DNA of 12,183 nucleotides from Rickettsiales bacterium (GTDB lineage Bacteria > Pseudomonadota > Alphaproteobacteria > Rickettsiales > UBA3002), in assembly GCA_002725445.1 (NCBI GenBank), contig PBPD01000014.1, forward strand, positions 1-12,183, in the 5' to 3' direction. A program made the position numbers and the translations under genes. The notes beneath the pieces are model-generated. The model was given only the letters and a program-made list of their open reading frames with translations, had not been told where the DNA came from and made no database searches. This document shows, piece after piece, positions 5,891 through 12,183 of the stretch (positions are counted from its first letter, which is position 1; each line of letters begins with the position of its first letter).

Positions 5891-6290
5891 TGCAGGATAT
5901 GTCGCCCTCTTCGCAGTGTAGCTGGCTTTCCAACACAGGGATATATGCTTGTGTCAGTGCGTCACGGCATTGCAGCACGACCATGCTGTGAACAGAGCCA
6001 CCGCGACTGGCAGAACCATTAAAGGCGCATTGCGCATCGCGGTATGCCTGCCATGTTTGGTATGCTTCTTTTAGTAGGGCTGCGGCATCGCCTTGCGTGC
6101 GTTCCTGTAAATCGGTGTAGATAGTGTCGAGTTGTTGCTGTGACGCGGCTAATGCGTCTGCAGCACATGCCTGCATAGCGCCTTGTGTCATTGCGGTTTC
6201 ATAGCAGTTTGTGTCTTCTGCTATGGCGAGGCTGGGAGCGCATAGCAGTAGCAATGCGGCGAAGCGTGAAAAATGGGTATGTGCTGGCAT
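5883..6290 (-). CDS. Secreted LprI-like (DUF1311) protein
   Basis: This is a predicted periplasmic protein of 135 aa. Residues 1-24 form a signal peptide (FAALLLLCAPSLAIA, with a likely signal-peptidase cut after Ala24). The mature part has the lysozyme-inhibitor LprI / DUF1311 pattern: Cys29, TQGAMQACA with Cys42, the helix LDTIYTDLQE, then AYQTWQAYRDAQC with Cys88, GGSVHSMVV and Cys108 in QCRDALTQ. These four cysteines normally form two disulfides. Two further cysteines, Cys126 and Cys133, occur in the short C-terminal tail and may form an added disulfide. Some family members inhibit lysozyme, but most are uncharacterised, so the function here is open. The start at 6290 has AAGGA seven bases upstream. 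It converges on phaB with a 15-bp gap. The relation to the PHB genes looks accidental. Confidence 0.85.
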   Translation of the reverse strand: MPAHTHFSRFAALLLLCAPSLAIAEDTNCYETAMTQGAMQACAADALAASQQQLDTIYTDLQERTQGDAAALLKEAYQTWQAYRDAQCAFNGSASRGGSVHSMVVLQCRDALTQAYIPVLESQLHCEEGDISCSP

Positions 6291-6332
6291 GTCAAATTCC
6301 TTGTTGTGATAGGCAAAGCATAGCGCAAAAAA

Positions 6333-6357
6333 ATAGCCCCGCCAATGGCAGGGCTAT
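6333..6357 (-). terminator. Strong rho-independent terminator after the 55-aa gene
   Basis: ATAGCCC (6333-6339) pairs with GGGCTAT (6351-6357), and an inner GCC/GGC stem (6341-6343 with 6347-6349) closes an AAT loop. On the - strand the hairpin is followed by TTTTTTT (complement of the A-run at 6327-6333), a classical terminator about 50 nt after the 55-aa gene. On the + strand CCTTTTCTT follows, so it may also work that way, though no + gene reads into it. Confidence 0.8.
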
Positions 6358-6407
6358 CCTTTTCTTGAACTAGTAGGAATGTCTTTGTTTTGCTTGCCGC
6401 AAGCGCC

Positions 6408-6575
6408 TTAGTGGGCCTGCATTTCCGAGAGTTTCTCGCGCAGCGCTTCGGCTGCATTCATATTTTTGCTAAAATCTTCACCACTCCAATAGCTGTCCGA
6501 GCGGCCATGCCACAGCGCAGCCATGCTGAGTTGACGTGGTTGGTTCTGTGCTTCTTTGTTGATCGAGATATGCAT
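6408..6575 (-). CDS. Small hypothetical protein, 55 aa
   Basis: I do not recognise this protein. ATG at 6575 is preceded on the - strand by CAGGAGA (complement of 6584-6590), an excellent ribosome site, so I prefer it to the longer in-frame start at 6611, which lacks one. The product begins MHISINKEAQNQPRQLSMA, has an aromatic centre (ALWHGRSDSYWSGEDF) and ends in an amphipathic helix (NAAEALREKLSEMQAH). It is soluble, with no signal peptide or membrane segment. A strong terminator lies about 50 nt downstream and serA ends 98 nt upstream. This suggests a discrete short gene, or the last gene of the serine transcript if the serA terminator is leaky. The clear translation and termination signals argue that it is real despite its size. 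Confidence 0.65.
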   Translation of the reverse strand: MHISINKEAQNQPRQLSMAALWHGRSDSYWSGEDFSKNMNAAEALREKLSEMQAH

Positions 6576-6658
6576 TGTTATGGTCTCCTGCTTGCGTGAT
6601 AAGCTAACCATAACGAAATATTCTTAACGAAAGTTTAAGCGCAGAAACTTTTCTGTGG

Positions 6659-6677
6659 ATAAGTTGCGTTAACTTAT
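6659..6677 (-). terminator. AT-rich hairpin at the serA stop codon
   Basis: ATAAGTT (6659-6665) and AACTTAT (6671-6677) are a perfect 7-bp inverted repeat with a 5-nt loop, spanning the serA stop codon (6674-6676). The stem is AT-rich, and no T-run follows on the - strand. An imperfect inverted repeat at 6623-6639 lies further downstream. Termination here is likely to be weak. Confidence 0.25.
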
Positions 6678-8296
6678 GCGGCTTGTGGTTCGGCGGTTTC
6701 CTGCCCTGCCTGTTCACCATCGAACTGCAGCACTTTTGCCTGAATAACGCTATCAAGCTTGGAAATCTTTTCCAGCAGCCCGCTATCGATATCCTGATCC
6801 ACTTCCAAAAGCGCGATGGCATCGTGCTCGGCATCGTCCGTGCGGCCAAGGTGGAAATTAGCAATGTTAACACTTGCGTCGCCAAGAATCTTACCAAGGT
6901 TGCCGATGAGGCCAGGCTTGTCTTCGTTGTGAATAAACAACATGCGCGAACCAAGCGCTGCTTCCAGCGGCACATTATTGATCGACACAATACGTGGCTG
7001 CTCACCAAACAATGTGCCCACCACTTCACGCGTGCGACGGTCAGTGGTTACGCTCACGCGCATCAGGGTTTTGTAGTTGTTGGTGCGTTCGTGTTTCATT
7101 TCACTCATGTCAATACCACGTTCTTTCGCTACCACAGGGGCGTTCACCATGTTCACACCTTCCATCAGCGGGCTAAGTAGGCCATTTAGCGCTGCGGCTG
7201 TCAGAGGCTTGGTGTTCAGCTCGGTTACTTTACCTTCGAACTCGATGGTCACTTTGTTCAGGCCGGTTTCGGTGATCTGGCCGGCAAAGCTGCCCAGCTG
7301 TGCTGCCAGTTGCAGGTATGGCTTCAGGCGCGCGGCATCTTCTGCCGACACCGATGGCATATTCAGCGCGTTGGTTACGGTGCCGTTAACCAGATAGTCT
7401 GCCATTTGTTCAGCCACTTGAATCGCTACATTTTCTTGCGCTTCGGCGGTGGATGCGCCCAGATGCGGCGTACAGATTACATTCTCCATGCCAAAGAGCG
7501 GATTTTCGGTGGCTGGTTCCTGCTCGAATACATCCAGTGCCGCGGATGCTACATGACCAGACTCCAGCGCTTCTTTCAGGTCAGCTTCCACAATCAGCCC
7601 GCCACGCGCACAGTTTACAATCATCACGCCTTTGCGGGTTTTCGCCAGCGAGTCTTTGTTGAGGATGTTGCGGGTCGCATCATTCAGTGGAGTGTGCAGC
7701 GAGATCACATCTGCGCGTTTCAACAATTCGTCCAGCTCAACCTTTTCTACATTGATGCTTTTGGCATGCTCTACGGAAAGGAATGGATCGTATGCCACGA
7801 CTTTCATTTTCAGACCCTGAGCGCGGTCAGCAACGATGCCGCCAATATTGCCACAGCCGATAAGGCCAAGGGTTTTGCCCGACAATTCGGTGCCCATGAA
7901 TTTGCTTTTTTCCCATTTGCCTTCATGCGTGGACGCATTGGCTTGCGGCACTTTACGTGCCATCGACATCATCATCGCGATACTGTGCTCTGCGGTAGTA
8001 ACCGAGTTGCCAAAAGGAGTGTTCATCACCACCACACCGTTAGCGGTAGCGGCTTTAATGTCGACATTGTCCACACCGATACCAGCGCGGCCAACCACTT
8101 TCAGGTTTTGTGCTGCTTCCAACACTTTCGGGGTTACTTTGGTGGCAGAACGAATCGCCAACCCGTCATATTCGCCAATGCATGCCAGCAACTCATCTTC
8201 GCTCATACCAACTTTCACGTCGGCCTGAACACCGTTTTGCTCAAAGATTTCTTTTGCGCGTGGGCTAAGTTTGTCGGAGATGAGAACTTTAGGCAT
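6674..8296 (-). CDS. serA: D-3-phosphoglycerate dehydrogenase
   Basis: SerA oxidises 3-phosphoglycerate to 3-phosphohydroxypyruvate with NAD, the first committed step of serine synthesis, in the cytoplasm. The 540-aa product is the long form. The substrate and NAD domains occupy about 1-315, with the dinucleotide motif GCGNIG (147-152) and Asp170 at the end of the next strand. Catalytic residues are Arg231 (NCARGG), Glu260 (FEQEP) and His278 (CTPHLGAST). An intervening domain follows at about 320-445. A C-terminal ACT domain (about 451-525, HNEDKPGLIGNLGKIL) is the usual seat of serine feedback control in other SerA proteins. A short Gln/Glu/Ala-rich tail (526-540) extends past the ACT domain. 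AGAGGA (complement of 8301-8306) precedes the start at 8296, and serC ends only 20 nt upstream, so the two are co-transcribed. Confidence 0.97.
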   Translation of the reverse strand: MPKVLISDKLSPRAKEIFEQNGVQADVKVGMSEDELLACIGEYDGLAIRSATKVTPKVLEAAQNLKVVGRAGIGVDNVDIKAATANGVVVMNTPFGNSVTTAEHSIAMMMSMARKVPQANASTHEGKWEKSKFMGTELSGKTLGLIGCGNIGGIVADRAQGLKMKVVAYDPFLSVEHAKSINVEKVELDELLKRADVISLHTPLNDATRNILNKDSLAKTRKGVMIVNCARGGLIVEADLKEALESGHVASAALDVFEQEPATENPLFGMENVICTPHLGASTAEAQENVAIQVAEQMADYLVNGTVTNALNMPSVSAEDAARLKPYLQLAAQLGSFAGQITETGLNKVTIEFEGKVTELNTKPLTAAALNGLLSPLMEGVNMVNAPVVAKERGIDMSEMKHERTNNYKTLMRVSVTTDRRTREVVGTLFGEQPRIVSINNVPLEAALGSRMLFIHNEDKPGLIGNLGKILGDASVNIANFHLGRTDDAEHDAIALLEVDQDIDSGLLEKISKLDSVIQAKVLQFDGEQAGQETAEPQAA

Positions 8297-8316
8297 GGTT
8301 TCCTCTTTCGGTAAAA

Positions 8317-9480
8317 TTACGCTGCTTGAGCGTGCTGAGATTTAACTTCGTTAAACGCCCATCCCAGCCACGGGAACAAGGCTTTCAAATCATCGGTTTC
8401 CACGGTAGCGCCGCCCCAAATGCGCAGGCCGGCAGGTGCATCGCGATATGCGCCAATGTCGTATGCCACGCCTTCGCTGTCCAGCAGGCTCACAATTTGT
8501 TTGGCGCCTGCGGCTTGCTCGTCGGCACTGAGCGATTGATACCAGTCATCTACAATCTTAAGACAGATCGAGGTGGATGAACGTATGTCGGCACCTTCTG
8601 CAAGGAAGTCGACCCAGTCGGTCGCAGCAACCCATTGCTCTACTGCGGCAAGGTTGTTGCGCGAACGAGCAATCAGCGCTTCGTGCCCGCCAATGGACTC
8701 TGCCCATTGCAGCCCGTCAATCGCATCTTCTACCGCAATCATCGAGGGGGTGTTGATGGTGGCGCCTTCAAAAATGCCGTCAATCAGCTTGCCAGCTTTG
8801 GTCAGCTGGAAGATTTTTGGCAGCGGCCATACCGGGCTATAGCTTTCTAAGCGCGCAATGGCTTTTGGACTCAGCGCGATCATGCCGTGTGCAGCTTCGC
8901 CGCCCATCACTTTCTGCCACGACCATGTAATTACATCGAGCTTCTCGTAAGGAATATCCATCGCGAACACAGCGGAAGTAGCATCGCAAATGGCCAGCCC
9001 TTCGCGGTCATCAGCAATCCAGTCGCCGTTTGGTACGCACACACCGCTGGTGGTGCCATTCCATGTGAAGACAACATCGCGATTCCAGTCCACAGCCGAC
9101 AGATCAGGCAGTTGGCCATAATCAGCTTCGAACGTGCGCACATCGTCCAGTTTCAATTGTTTGGTAATGTCCTTAACCCAGGTTTTGCCGAAGCTTTCCC
9201 AACCCAGCACATCCACGCCGCGAGCACCCAGCAGCGACCACATCGCCATTTCAATCGCGCCCGTGTCGGATGCAGGCACAATACCGAGTTTGTAGCCTTC
9301 TGGCAGGCCGAGGATAGCCGCGCTACGGTCAATCACTTCTTTTAGTTTGGCTTTACCAATTTTTGCACGGTGTGAGCGCCCGGTGGCTGCGTCGCTGAGT
9401 GCGTCGATGTTCCAGCCGGGGCGTTTAGCGCAAGGGCCAGATGAAAAATGTGGATTGGATGGTTTGGTGCTCGGTTTCAT
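8317..9480 (-). CDS. serC: Phosphoserine aminotransferase
   Basis: SerC is the PLP-dependent enzyme that transfers an amino group from glutamate to 3-phosphohydroxypyruvate to give O-phosphoserine, the second step of the serine pathway. The product is 387 aa. It begins PHFSSGPCAKRPGW and contains RSHRAKIG (about 35-42), the cofactor region VPASDTGAIEMAMW (68-81), Asp166 in CDATSA and the Schiff-base lysine Lys190 in WSWQKVMGGE. The sequence type (FSSGPCAKRPGW, WSWQKVMGGEAAHGM) is that of the form common in Alphaproteobacteria and methanogens rather than the E. coli SerC. GGGGA on the - strand, six bases before the start, supports ATG 9480. serA follows after 20 nt. No serB is present in the window, so the last step must be encoded elsewhere. 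Confidence 0.96.
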   Translation of the reverse strand: MKPSTKPSNPHFSSGPCAKRPGWNIDALSDAATGRSHRAKIGKAKLKEVIDRSAAILGLPEGYKLGIVPASDTGAIEMAMWSLLGARGVDVLGWESFGKTWVKDITKQLKLDDVRTFEADYGQLPDLSAVDWNRDVVFTWNGTTSGVCVPNGDWIADDREGLAICDATSAVFAMDIPYEKLDVITWSWQKVMGGEAAHGMIALSPKAIARLESYSPVWPLPKIFQLTKAGKLIDGIFEGATINTPSMIAVEDAIDGLQWAESIGGHEALIARSRNNLAAVEQWVAATDWVDFLAEGADIRSSTSICLKIVDDWYQSLSADEQAAGAKQIVSLLDSEGVAYDIGAYRDAPAGLRIWGGATVETDDLKALFPWLGWAFNEVKSQHAQAA

Positions 9481-9504
9481 AATAATTCCCCTGAATGCAG
9501 CGTA

Positions 9505-9533
9505 TGTGTAGCCAGATGCGCGGGCGATTGCAA
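9505..9533 (-). promoter_or_regulatory. Candidate serCA promoter
   Basis: On the - strand TTGCAA (9528-9533) and TACACA (complement of 9505-9510) are separated by 17 bp, in the 62-bp gap between the hydrolase gene and serC. The predicted leader would be about 20 nt. Both hexamers match the consensus only partly, and serCA may instead be read from the hydrolase promoter. Confidence 0.28.
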
Positions 9534-9542
9534 AGGCTAAAA

Positions 9543-10313
9543 TCAGCCTTGCGCCATTTTTTCCAGCATGTCATTGACGGTTTTACGCAGCAATGCCAAT
9601 TGCTCCGGCTCAGAGAAGCGATGCCCTACCCCTTTGACCAGACTTATTTGCACATCAGCGCGCCGCAATTGCTCGGCTGTTTTCACCGATAATTCCCATG
9701 GTACATCCGCATCATCCATGCCGTGTAACAGATGCACCGGGCAGTCGATCGGTATCTCTTTATCCAGCAACATATGTTGACGGCTTTCTTCGATGAAATG
9801 ATGACGAATGATATACGGCTCATCGCCATAGTCATTGGGAATATGCAGCACCCCCTGCTCTACCAGTTCGGCGCGCTGGGCATCGGTCATTTTCTCCCAC
9901 ATGAGCCGAACCGAAAAGTCCGGTGCGGCGGCGATTCCGATCAGCCCTGCCACACGTTCAGGCCGTGCCAGTGCAGCCAGTAGCATTTGCCAGCCGCCCA
10001 TGCTGGAGCCGATAACGAGTTGCGGGCCTTGCGTTAAATGATCCAGCGCGTAGATCGCGTCGCGCGACCAGTCACCAATAGAGCCGTCGGCAAACTCGCC
10101 TGATGATGCGCCATGCCCCGTATAGTCAAAACGCAGGAATGCGCACCCCTGCTCTTTGCACAAGGCTTCCAGTGCGAGCGCTTTGCTGCCCGTCATATCC
10201 GACATTAAGCCGCCAAAGAATACGACACCCGGCCCCTGCCCCTCGGTTTTGTAATAGGCCAGCTTGGCGCCATAGTCGGTTTCAATATAGTGTGGGGAGG
10301 AATCTGTGCTCAT
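9543..10313 (-). CDS. Alpha/beta hydrolase (serine esterase/thioesterase type)
   Basis: This is a 256-aa cytoplasmic alpha/beta-hydrolase with no signal peptide. The oxyanion region is VVFFGGLMSDM (30-40), followed by the strand FLRFDYTGHGASSG (59-72). The nucleophile elbow is GSSMGG with Ser104. The acid is probably Asp201 in HGMDDADVPW, and the base His231 in GVGHRFSEP, so the triad is complete. Short, lid-poor enzymes of this type, including the ABHD10-like group, are thioesterases or esterases, but the substrate cannot be told from the sequence. The gene lies 62 nt upstream of serC on the same strand and may share transcripts with serCA, with no obvious metabolic link. Its start faces the glycosyltransferase gene across a 64-bp divergent gap. 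The ribosome site is weak, so the exact start is less certain than the frame. Confidence 0.88.
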   Translation of the reverse strand: MSTDSSPHYIETDYGAKLAYYKTEGQGPGVVFFGGLMSDMTGSKALALEALCKEQGCAFLRFDYTGHGASSGEFADGSIGDWSRDAIYALDHLTQGPQLVIGSSMGGWQMLLAALARPERVAGLIGIAAAPDFSVRLMWEKMTDAQRAELVEQGVLHIPNDYGDEPYIIRHHFIEESRQHMLLDKEIPIDCPVHLLHGMDDADVPWELSVKTAEQLRRADVQISLVKGVGHRFSEPEQLALLRKTVNDMLEKMAQG

Positions 10314-10377
10314 GGGTCATATTTCGGTTGGTTTGCGTTGCGTTTTGTCTTATCAAGTCACGCAAAGGCAGACAAGA

Positions 10378-11523
10378 ATGAATCACACACAGACGACAAT
10401 ATTACAAGTGTTACCCGCACTGCGCAGCGGCGGTGTGGAGCGCGGCACCATCGAAATAAGCCAGGCGATCAAGGCCGAGGGCTGGGATAGTCTGGTGGCC
10501 TCGGCGGGCGGCACCATGGAAAAACAGCTGGCGTATCATAAAGGTGAGCATATTGCCTTGCCGCTGGATAGCAAGAAACCGTGGGTGATCTGGAAAAATG
10601 CGAAGCGACTCGAAACCCTGATCAGGGAGCGCGGCGTGTCGATTTTGCATGCGCGTTCGCGTGCGCCTGCATGGTCGGCTTATCTAGCGGCCAAGCGCAC
10701 GGGCATTCCATTTGTGACCACCTTTCACGGTGTTTACAATATTCAGAATAGGTGGAAACAGCGCTATAACGCTGTGATGACCAAAGGCGATCGCGTGATT
10801 GCGGTCTCCAAATATATTTATAATCACATACTCGATAATTACGAGGTGGATGCAGAGCGACTGAAGGTGATTCACCGCGGTGTCGATCTGGAGATATTTA
10901 GCCCTGACAAGGTGGCGCCGAGGCGTGTCGAAGAGCTGGCAAAGCAATGGCGCCTGAATACGGACAAGCCAATCATCCTGATGCCCGGCCGTCTGAGTGC
11001 GTGGAAGGGGCATGAATTTCTGATTCGTGCGCTGGCCGCCCTGCCCCACCGCGATTATTTCTGCATGATGGTGGGCGATGATGTAGGGCATCCCGCTTAT
11101 CGCGAGCGTATGGAACAGCTGGCGAAAGAGTTGAAACTGGAAGGCAATCTGCGCATAGCGGGTAATACGCCGTATATGACGGAGGCCTATCAATTGGCCA
11201 GTCTGGTAGTGGTGCCATCAATGGAGCCGGAAGCCTTCGGGCGTGTGCCTGTGGAAGCGCAGGCCATGGGCAAGCTGGTGATTGCCACCAACCATGGCGG
11301 CGCATGCGAAACCATCGTGCAGGATCAGACGGGTTTTCTGGTGGAGCCAGGCAATGTGGAACAGCTGGCAGGCGCGCTGGATTATGCCCTGCATCTGGAC
11401 GAAAGCACCAAGCAAACCATGAGTGAGAACGCGATGTGGAATGCGCAGCAGCATTTCTCCTCAAACGTCATGCGTGAGAAAACGCTCGATGTCTATAAAG
11501 AGCTGTTGGGGCAAGGCGAATGA
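10378..11523 (+). CDS. Family-4-type glycosyltransferase (GT-B fold)
   Basis: This is a retaining nucleotide-sugar glycosyltransferase of 381 aa, probably acting on the cytoplasmic face of the inner membrane in surface glycan (LPS-type) assembly. The N-terminal domain opens with ILQVLPALRSGGVERGT (8-24), where the glycine-rich loop is typical of the acceptor domain, and continues with HARSRAPAWSAYLA and TTFHGVYN. The C-terminal donor domain begins at about residue 197 (IILMPGRLSAWKGHEFLIRA), with Arg205 and Lys210 in the phosphate-binding positions. It ends with the EPEAFGRVPVEAQAMGK motif (283-299), the E-x7-E region of this family. There are no membrane segments. I chose ATG 10378; in-frame starts at 10306 and 10312 would add an atypical segment, though no start has a strong ribosome site. 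The stop overlaps the next start (ATGA). The exact sugar and acceptor are unknown. Confidence 0.9.
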   Translation: MNHTQTTILQVLPALRSGGVERGTIEISQAIKAEGWDSLVASAGGTMEKQLAYHKGEHIALPLDSKKPWVIWKNAKRLETLIRERGVSILHARSRAPAWSAYLAAKRTGIPFVTTFHGVYNIQNRWKQRYNAVMTKGDRVIAVSKYIYNHILDNYEVDAERLKVIHRGVDLEIFSPDKVAPRRVEELAKQWRLNTDKPIILMPGRLSAWKGHEFLIRALAALPHRDYFCMMVGDDVGHPAYRERMEQLAKELKLEGNLRIAGNTPYMTEAYQLASLVVVPSMEPEAFGRVPVEAQAMGKLVIATNHGGACETIVQDQTGFLVEPGNVEQLAGALDYALHLDESTKQTMSENAMWNAQQHFSSNVMREKTLDVYKELLGQGE

Positions 11524-12183
11524 GCAAGCATATACTGGTTATTAAGCACGGCGCATTGGGCGATGTGGTGCTGGCAACAGGCCCGTTTCAGGCGATTCGC
11601 GAGCACCATGCTGACGCGCATATCACGCTGCTAACCACCAAACCTTACGCCAAGCTGCTTCAGAATAGCCCGTATTTCGATGAAATCTGGGTCGATATAC
11701 GCCCTAAGCTTTGGCAGATAAGCGATGTGCTGGCCTTGCGAAAAATGTTGCGCTCGCGTCAGTTCGACTGGGTGTATGACTTGCAAACCTCCTCGCGCAG
11801 TTCGCAGTATTTCAAGCTGTTAAAAGCGCCTAAACCGCAATGGTCGGGTGTGGCGTCAGGCTGCTCGCACCCGCATGACAATCCCAACCGTGCGGCGATG
11901 CACACGGTGGAGCGCCAACGCGAACAATTGCAGATGGCAGGCATTCCCAATGTGCCACAGCCTAATCTGGATTGGTTAAGCGAGTCGGTGGATGATCTAC
12001 CGGTGAAAAAACCATACATTTTGCTGGTGCCGGGAGGTTCTGCTCACCGCCCCGCTAAACGCTGGCCTTCTGATGCCTATGGCGCGTTAGCGAGCTATCT
12101 GGCCGATGTGGATATACAGCCTGTCTTGATTGGTGCAGGTGCCGAAAGTGGAATCCTATCCAACATAACACGGCAAGAGCCTC
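11520..12183 (+). CDS. Family-9 glycosyltransferase (heptosyltransferase type), 3' end outside the window
   Basis: This open frame runs from ATG 11520 off the end of the window, so only 221 residues are visible against about 310-350 in the family. Family-9 enzymes include the ADP-heptose:LPS heptosyltransferases WaaC, WaaF and WaaQ, which build the LPS inner core. The N-terminus HILVIKHGALGDVVLATG (4-21) is the family hallmark, with the KHGALGD loop carrying the conserved Asp15. WVYDLQTSSRSSQY (84-97) is the second conserved block. LLVPGGSAHRPAKRWP (168-183) opens the donor-binding domain with its PGGS and K-RWP residues. The start overlaps the stop of the preceding glycosyltransferase as ATGA, which implies translational coupling and a shared pathway. 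Which heptosyl- or other sugar transfer it makes cannot be decided from the visible part. Confidence 0.93.
   Translation, partial: MSKHILVIKHGALGDVVLATGPFQAIREHHADAHITLLTTKPYAKLLQNSPYFDEIWVDIRPKLWQISDVLALRKMLRSRQFDWVYDLQTSSRSSQYFKLLKAPKPQWSGVASGCSHPHDNPNRAAMHTVERQREQLQMAGIPNVPQPNLDWLSESVDDLPVKKPYILLVPGGSAHRPAKRWPSDAYGALASYLADVDIQPVLIGAGAESGILSNITRQEP

Noticed and set aside
6623..6639. Imperfect inverted repeat CTTAAC-GAAA-GTTTAAG as a terminator or structured RNA
   Set aside because: The stem is short, AT-rich and bulged, with no T-run of note and no gene that clearly needs it. It is probably chance.
7310..8314. Long + strand open frame (334 codons) opposite serA
   Set aside because: It lies wholly antisense to a clearly conserved serA, its translation is rich in His, Phe and Arg with no recognisable domain, and it shows no start signals. 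It is a composition shadow.
1..12183. Mobile elements, CRISPR arrays, tRNA or rRNA genes, defence systems
   Set aside because: No transposase, integrase, terminal repeats, regularly spaced repeats, cloverleaf or rRNA-like stretch was seen. All large frames are ordinary metabolic or glycan genes.

Overview
The window looks like a chromosomal segment of an alphaproteobacterium of intermediate GC. The lineage call rests on gene content: PhaR of the alphaproteobacterial type next to a compact PhaC-like synthase, and a SerC of the form usual in Alphaproteobacteria. No genus can be named from the sequence alone. No tRNA, rRNA, IS element, CRISPR array or phage gene is visible. Coding density is high, and the largest non-coding gaps are 146 bp (2292-2437) and 121 bp (3792-3912).

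Layout. (1) 1-1155, + strand: the 3' end of aconitase acnA, then an unrecognised 124-aa protein in the same apparent operon. (2) 1269-1760, +: an unrecognised 163-aa protein with a glycine-rich hydrophobic segment, preceded by 11-bp-period CTGT-type repeats resembling a Pho box. (3) 1803-5867: a polyhydroxybutyrate (PHB) locus. The regulator phaR (-) is divergent from a 93-aa Met-rich/coiled-coil protein, a compact phaC-like synthase, phaA (thiolase) and phaB (acetoacetyl-CoA reductase), all +. The 93-aa gene and phaC overlap out of frame by 128 nt. (4) 5883-6575, -: a periplasmic LprI-like (DUF1311) protein and a 55-aa unknown protein with a strong terminator. (5) 6674-10313, -: an alpha/beta hydrolase, then serC and serA, two steps of the phosphoserine pathway. 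(6) 10378-end, +: a family-4-type glycosyltransferase and a family-9 (heptosyltransferase-type) glycosyltransferase joined by an ATGA overlap. The second runs off the window.

How the genes work together. PhaA condenses two acetyl-CoA, PhaB reduces acetoacetyl-CoA to (R)-3-hydroxybutyryl-CoA, and PhaC polymerises it. PhaR represses PHB genes and senses granules. The 93-aa protein, coupled to phaC, is the best candidate for an unusually small synthase partner. SerA and SerC convert 3-phosphoglycerate to phosphoserine; serB is not in the window. The glycosyltransferase pair probably belongs to a cell-surface glycan (LPS core-type) locus.

The most interesting material is in and beside the PHB locus: the overlapping small gene/phaC pair, the TGC-rich candidate operator cluster, and the 163-aa protein with its possible Pho box. 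No clearly new defence or mobile system is visible.
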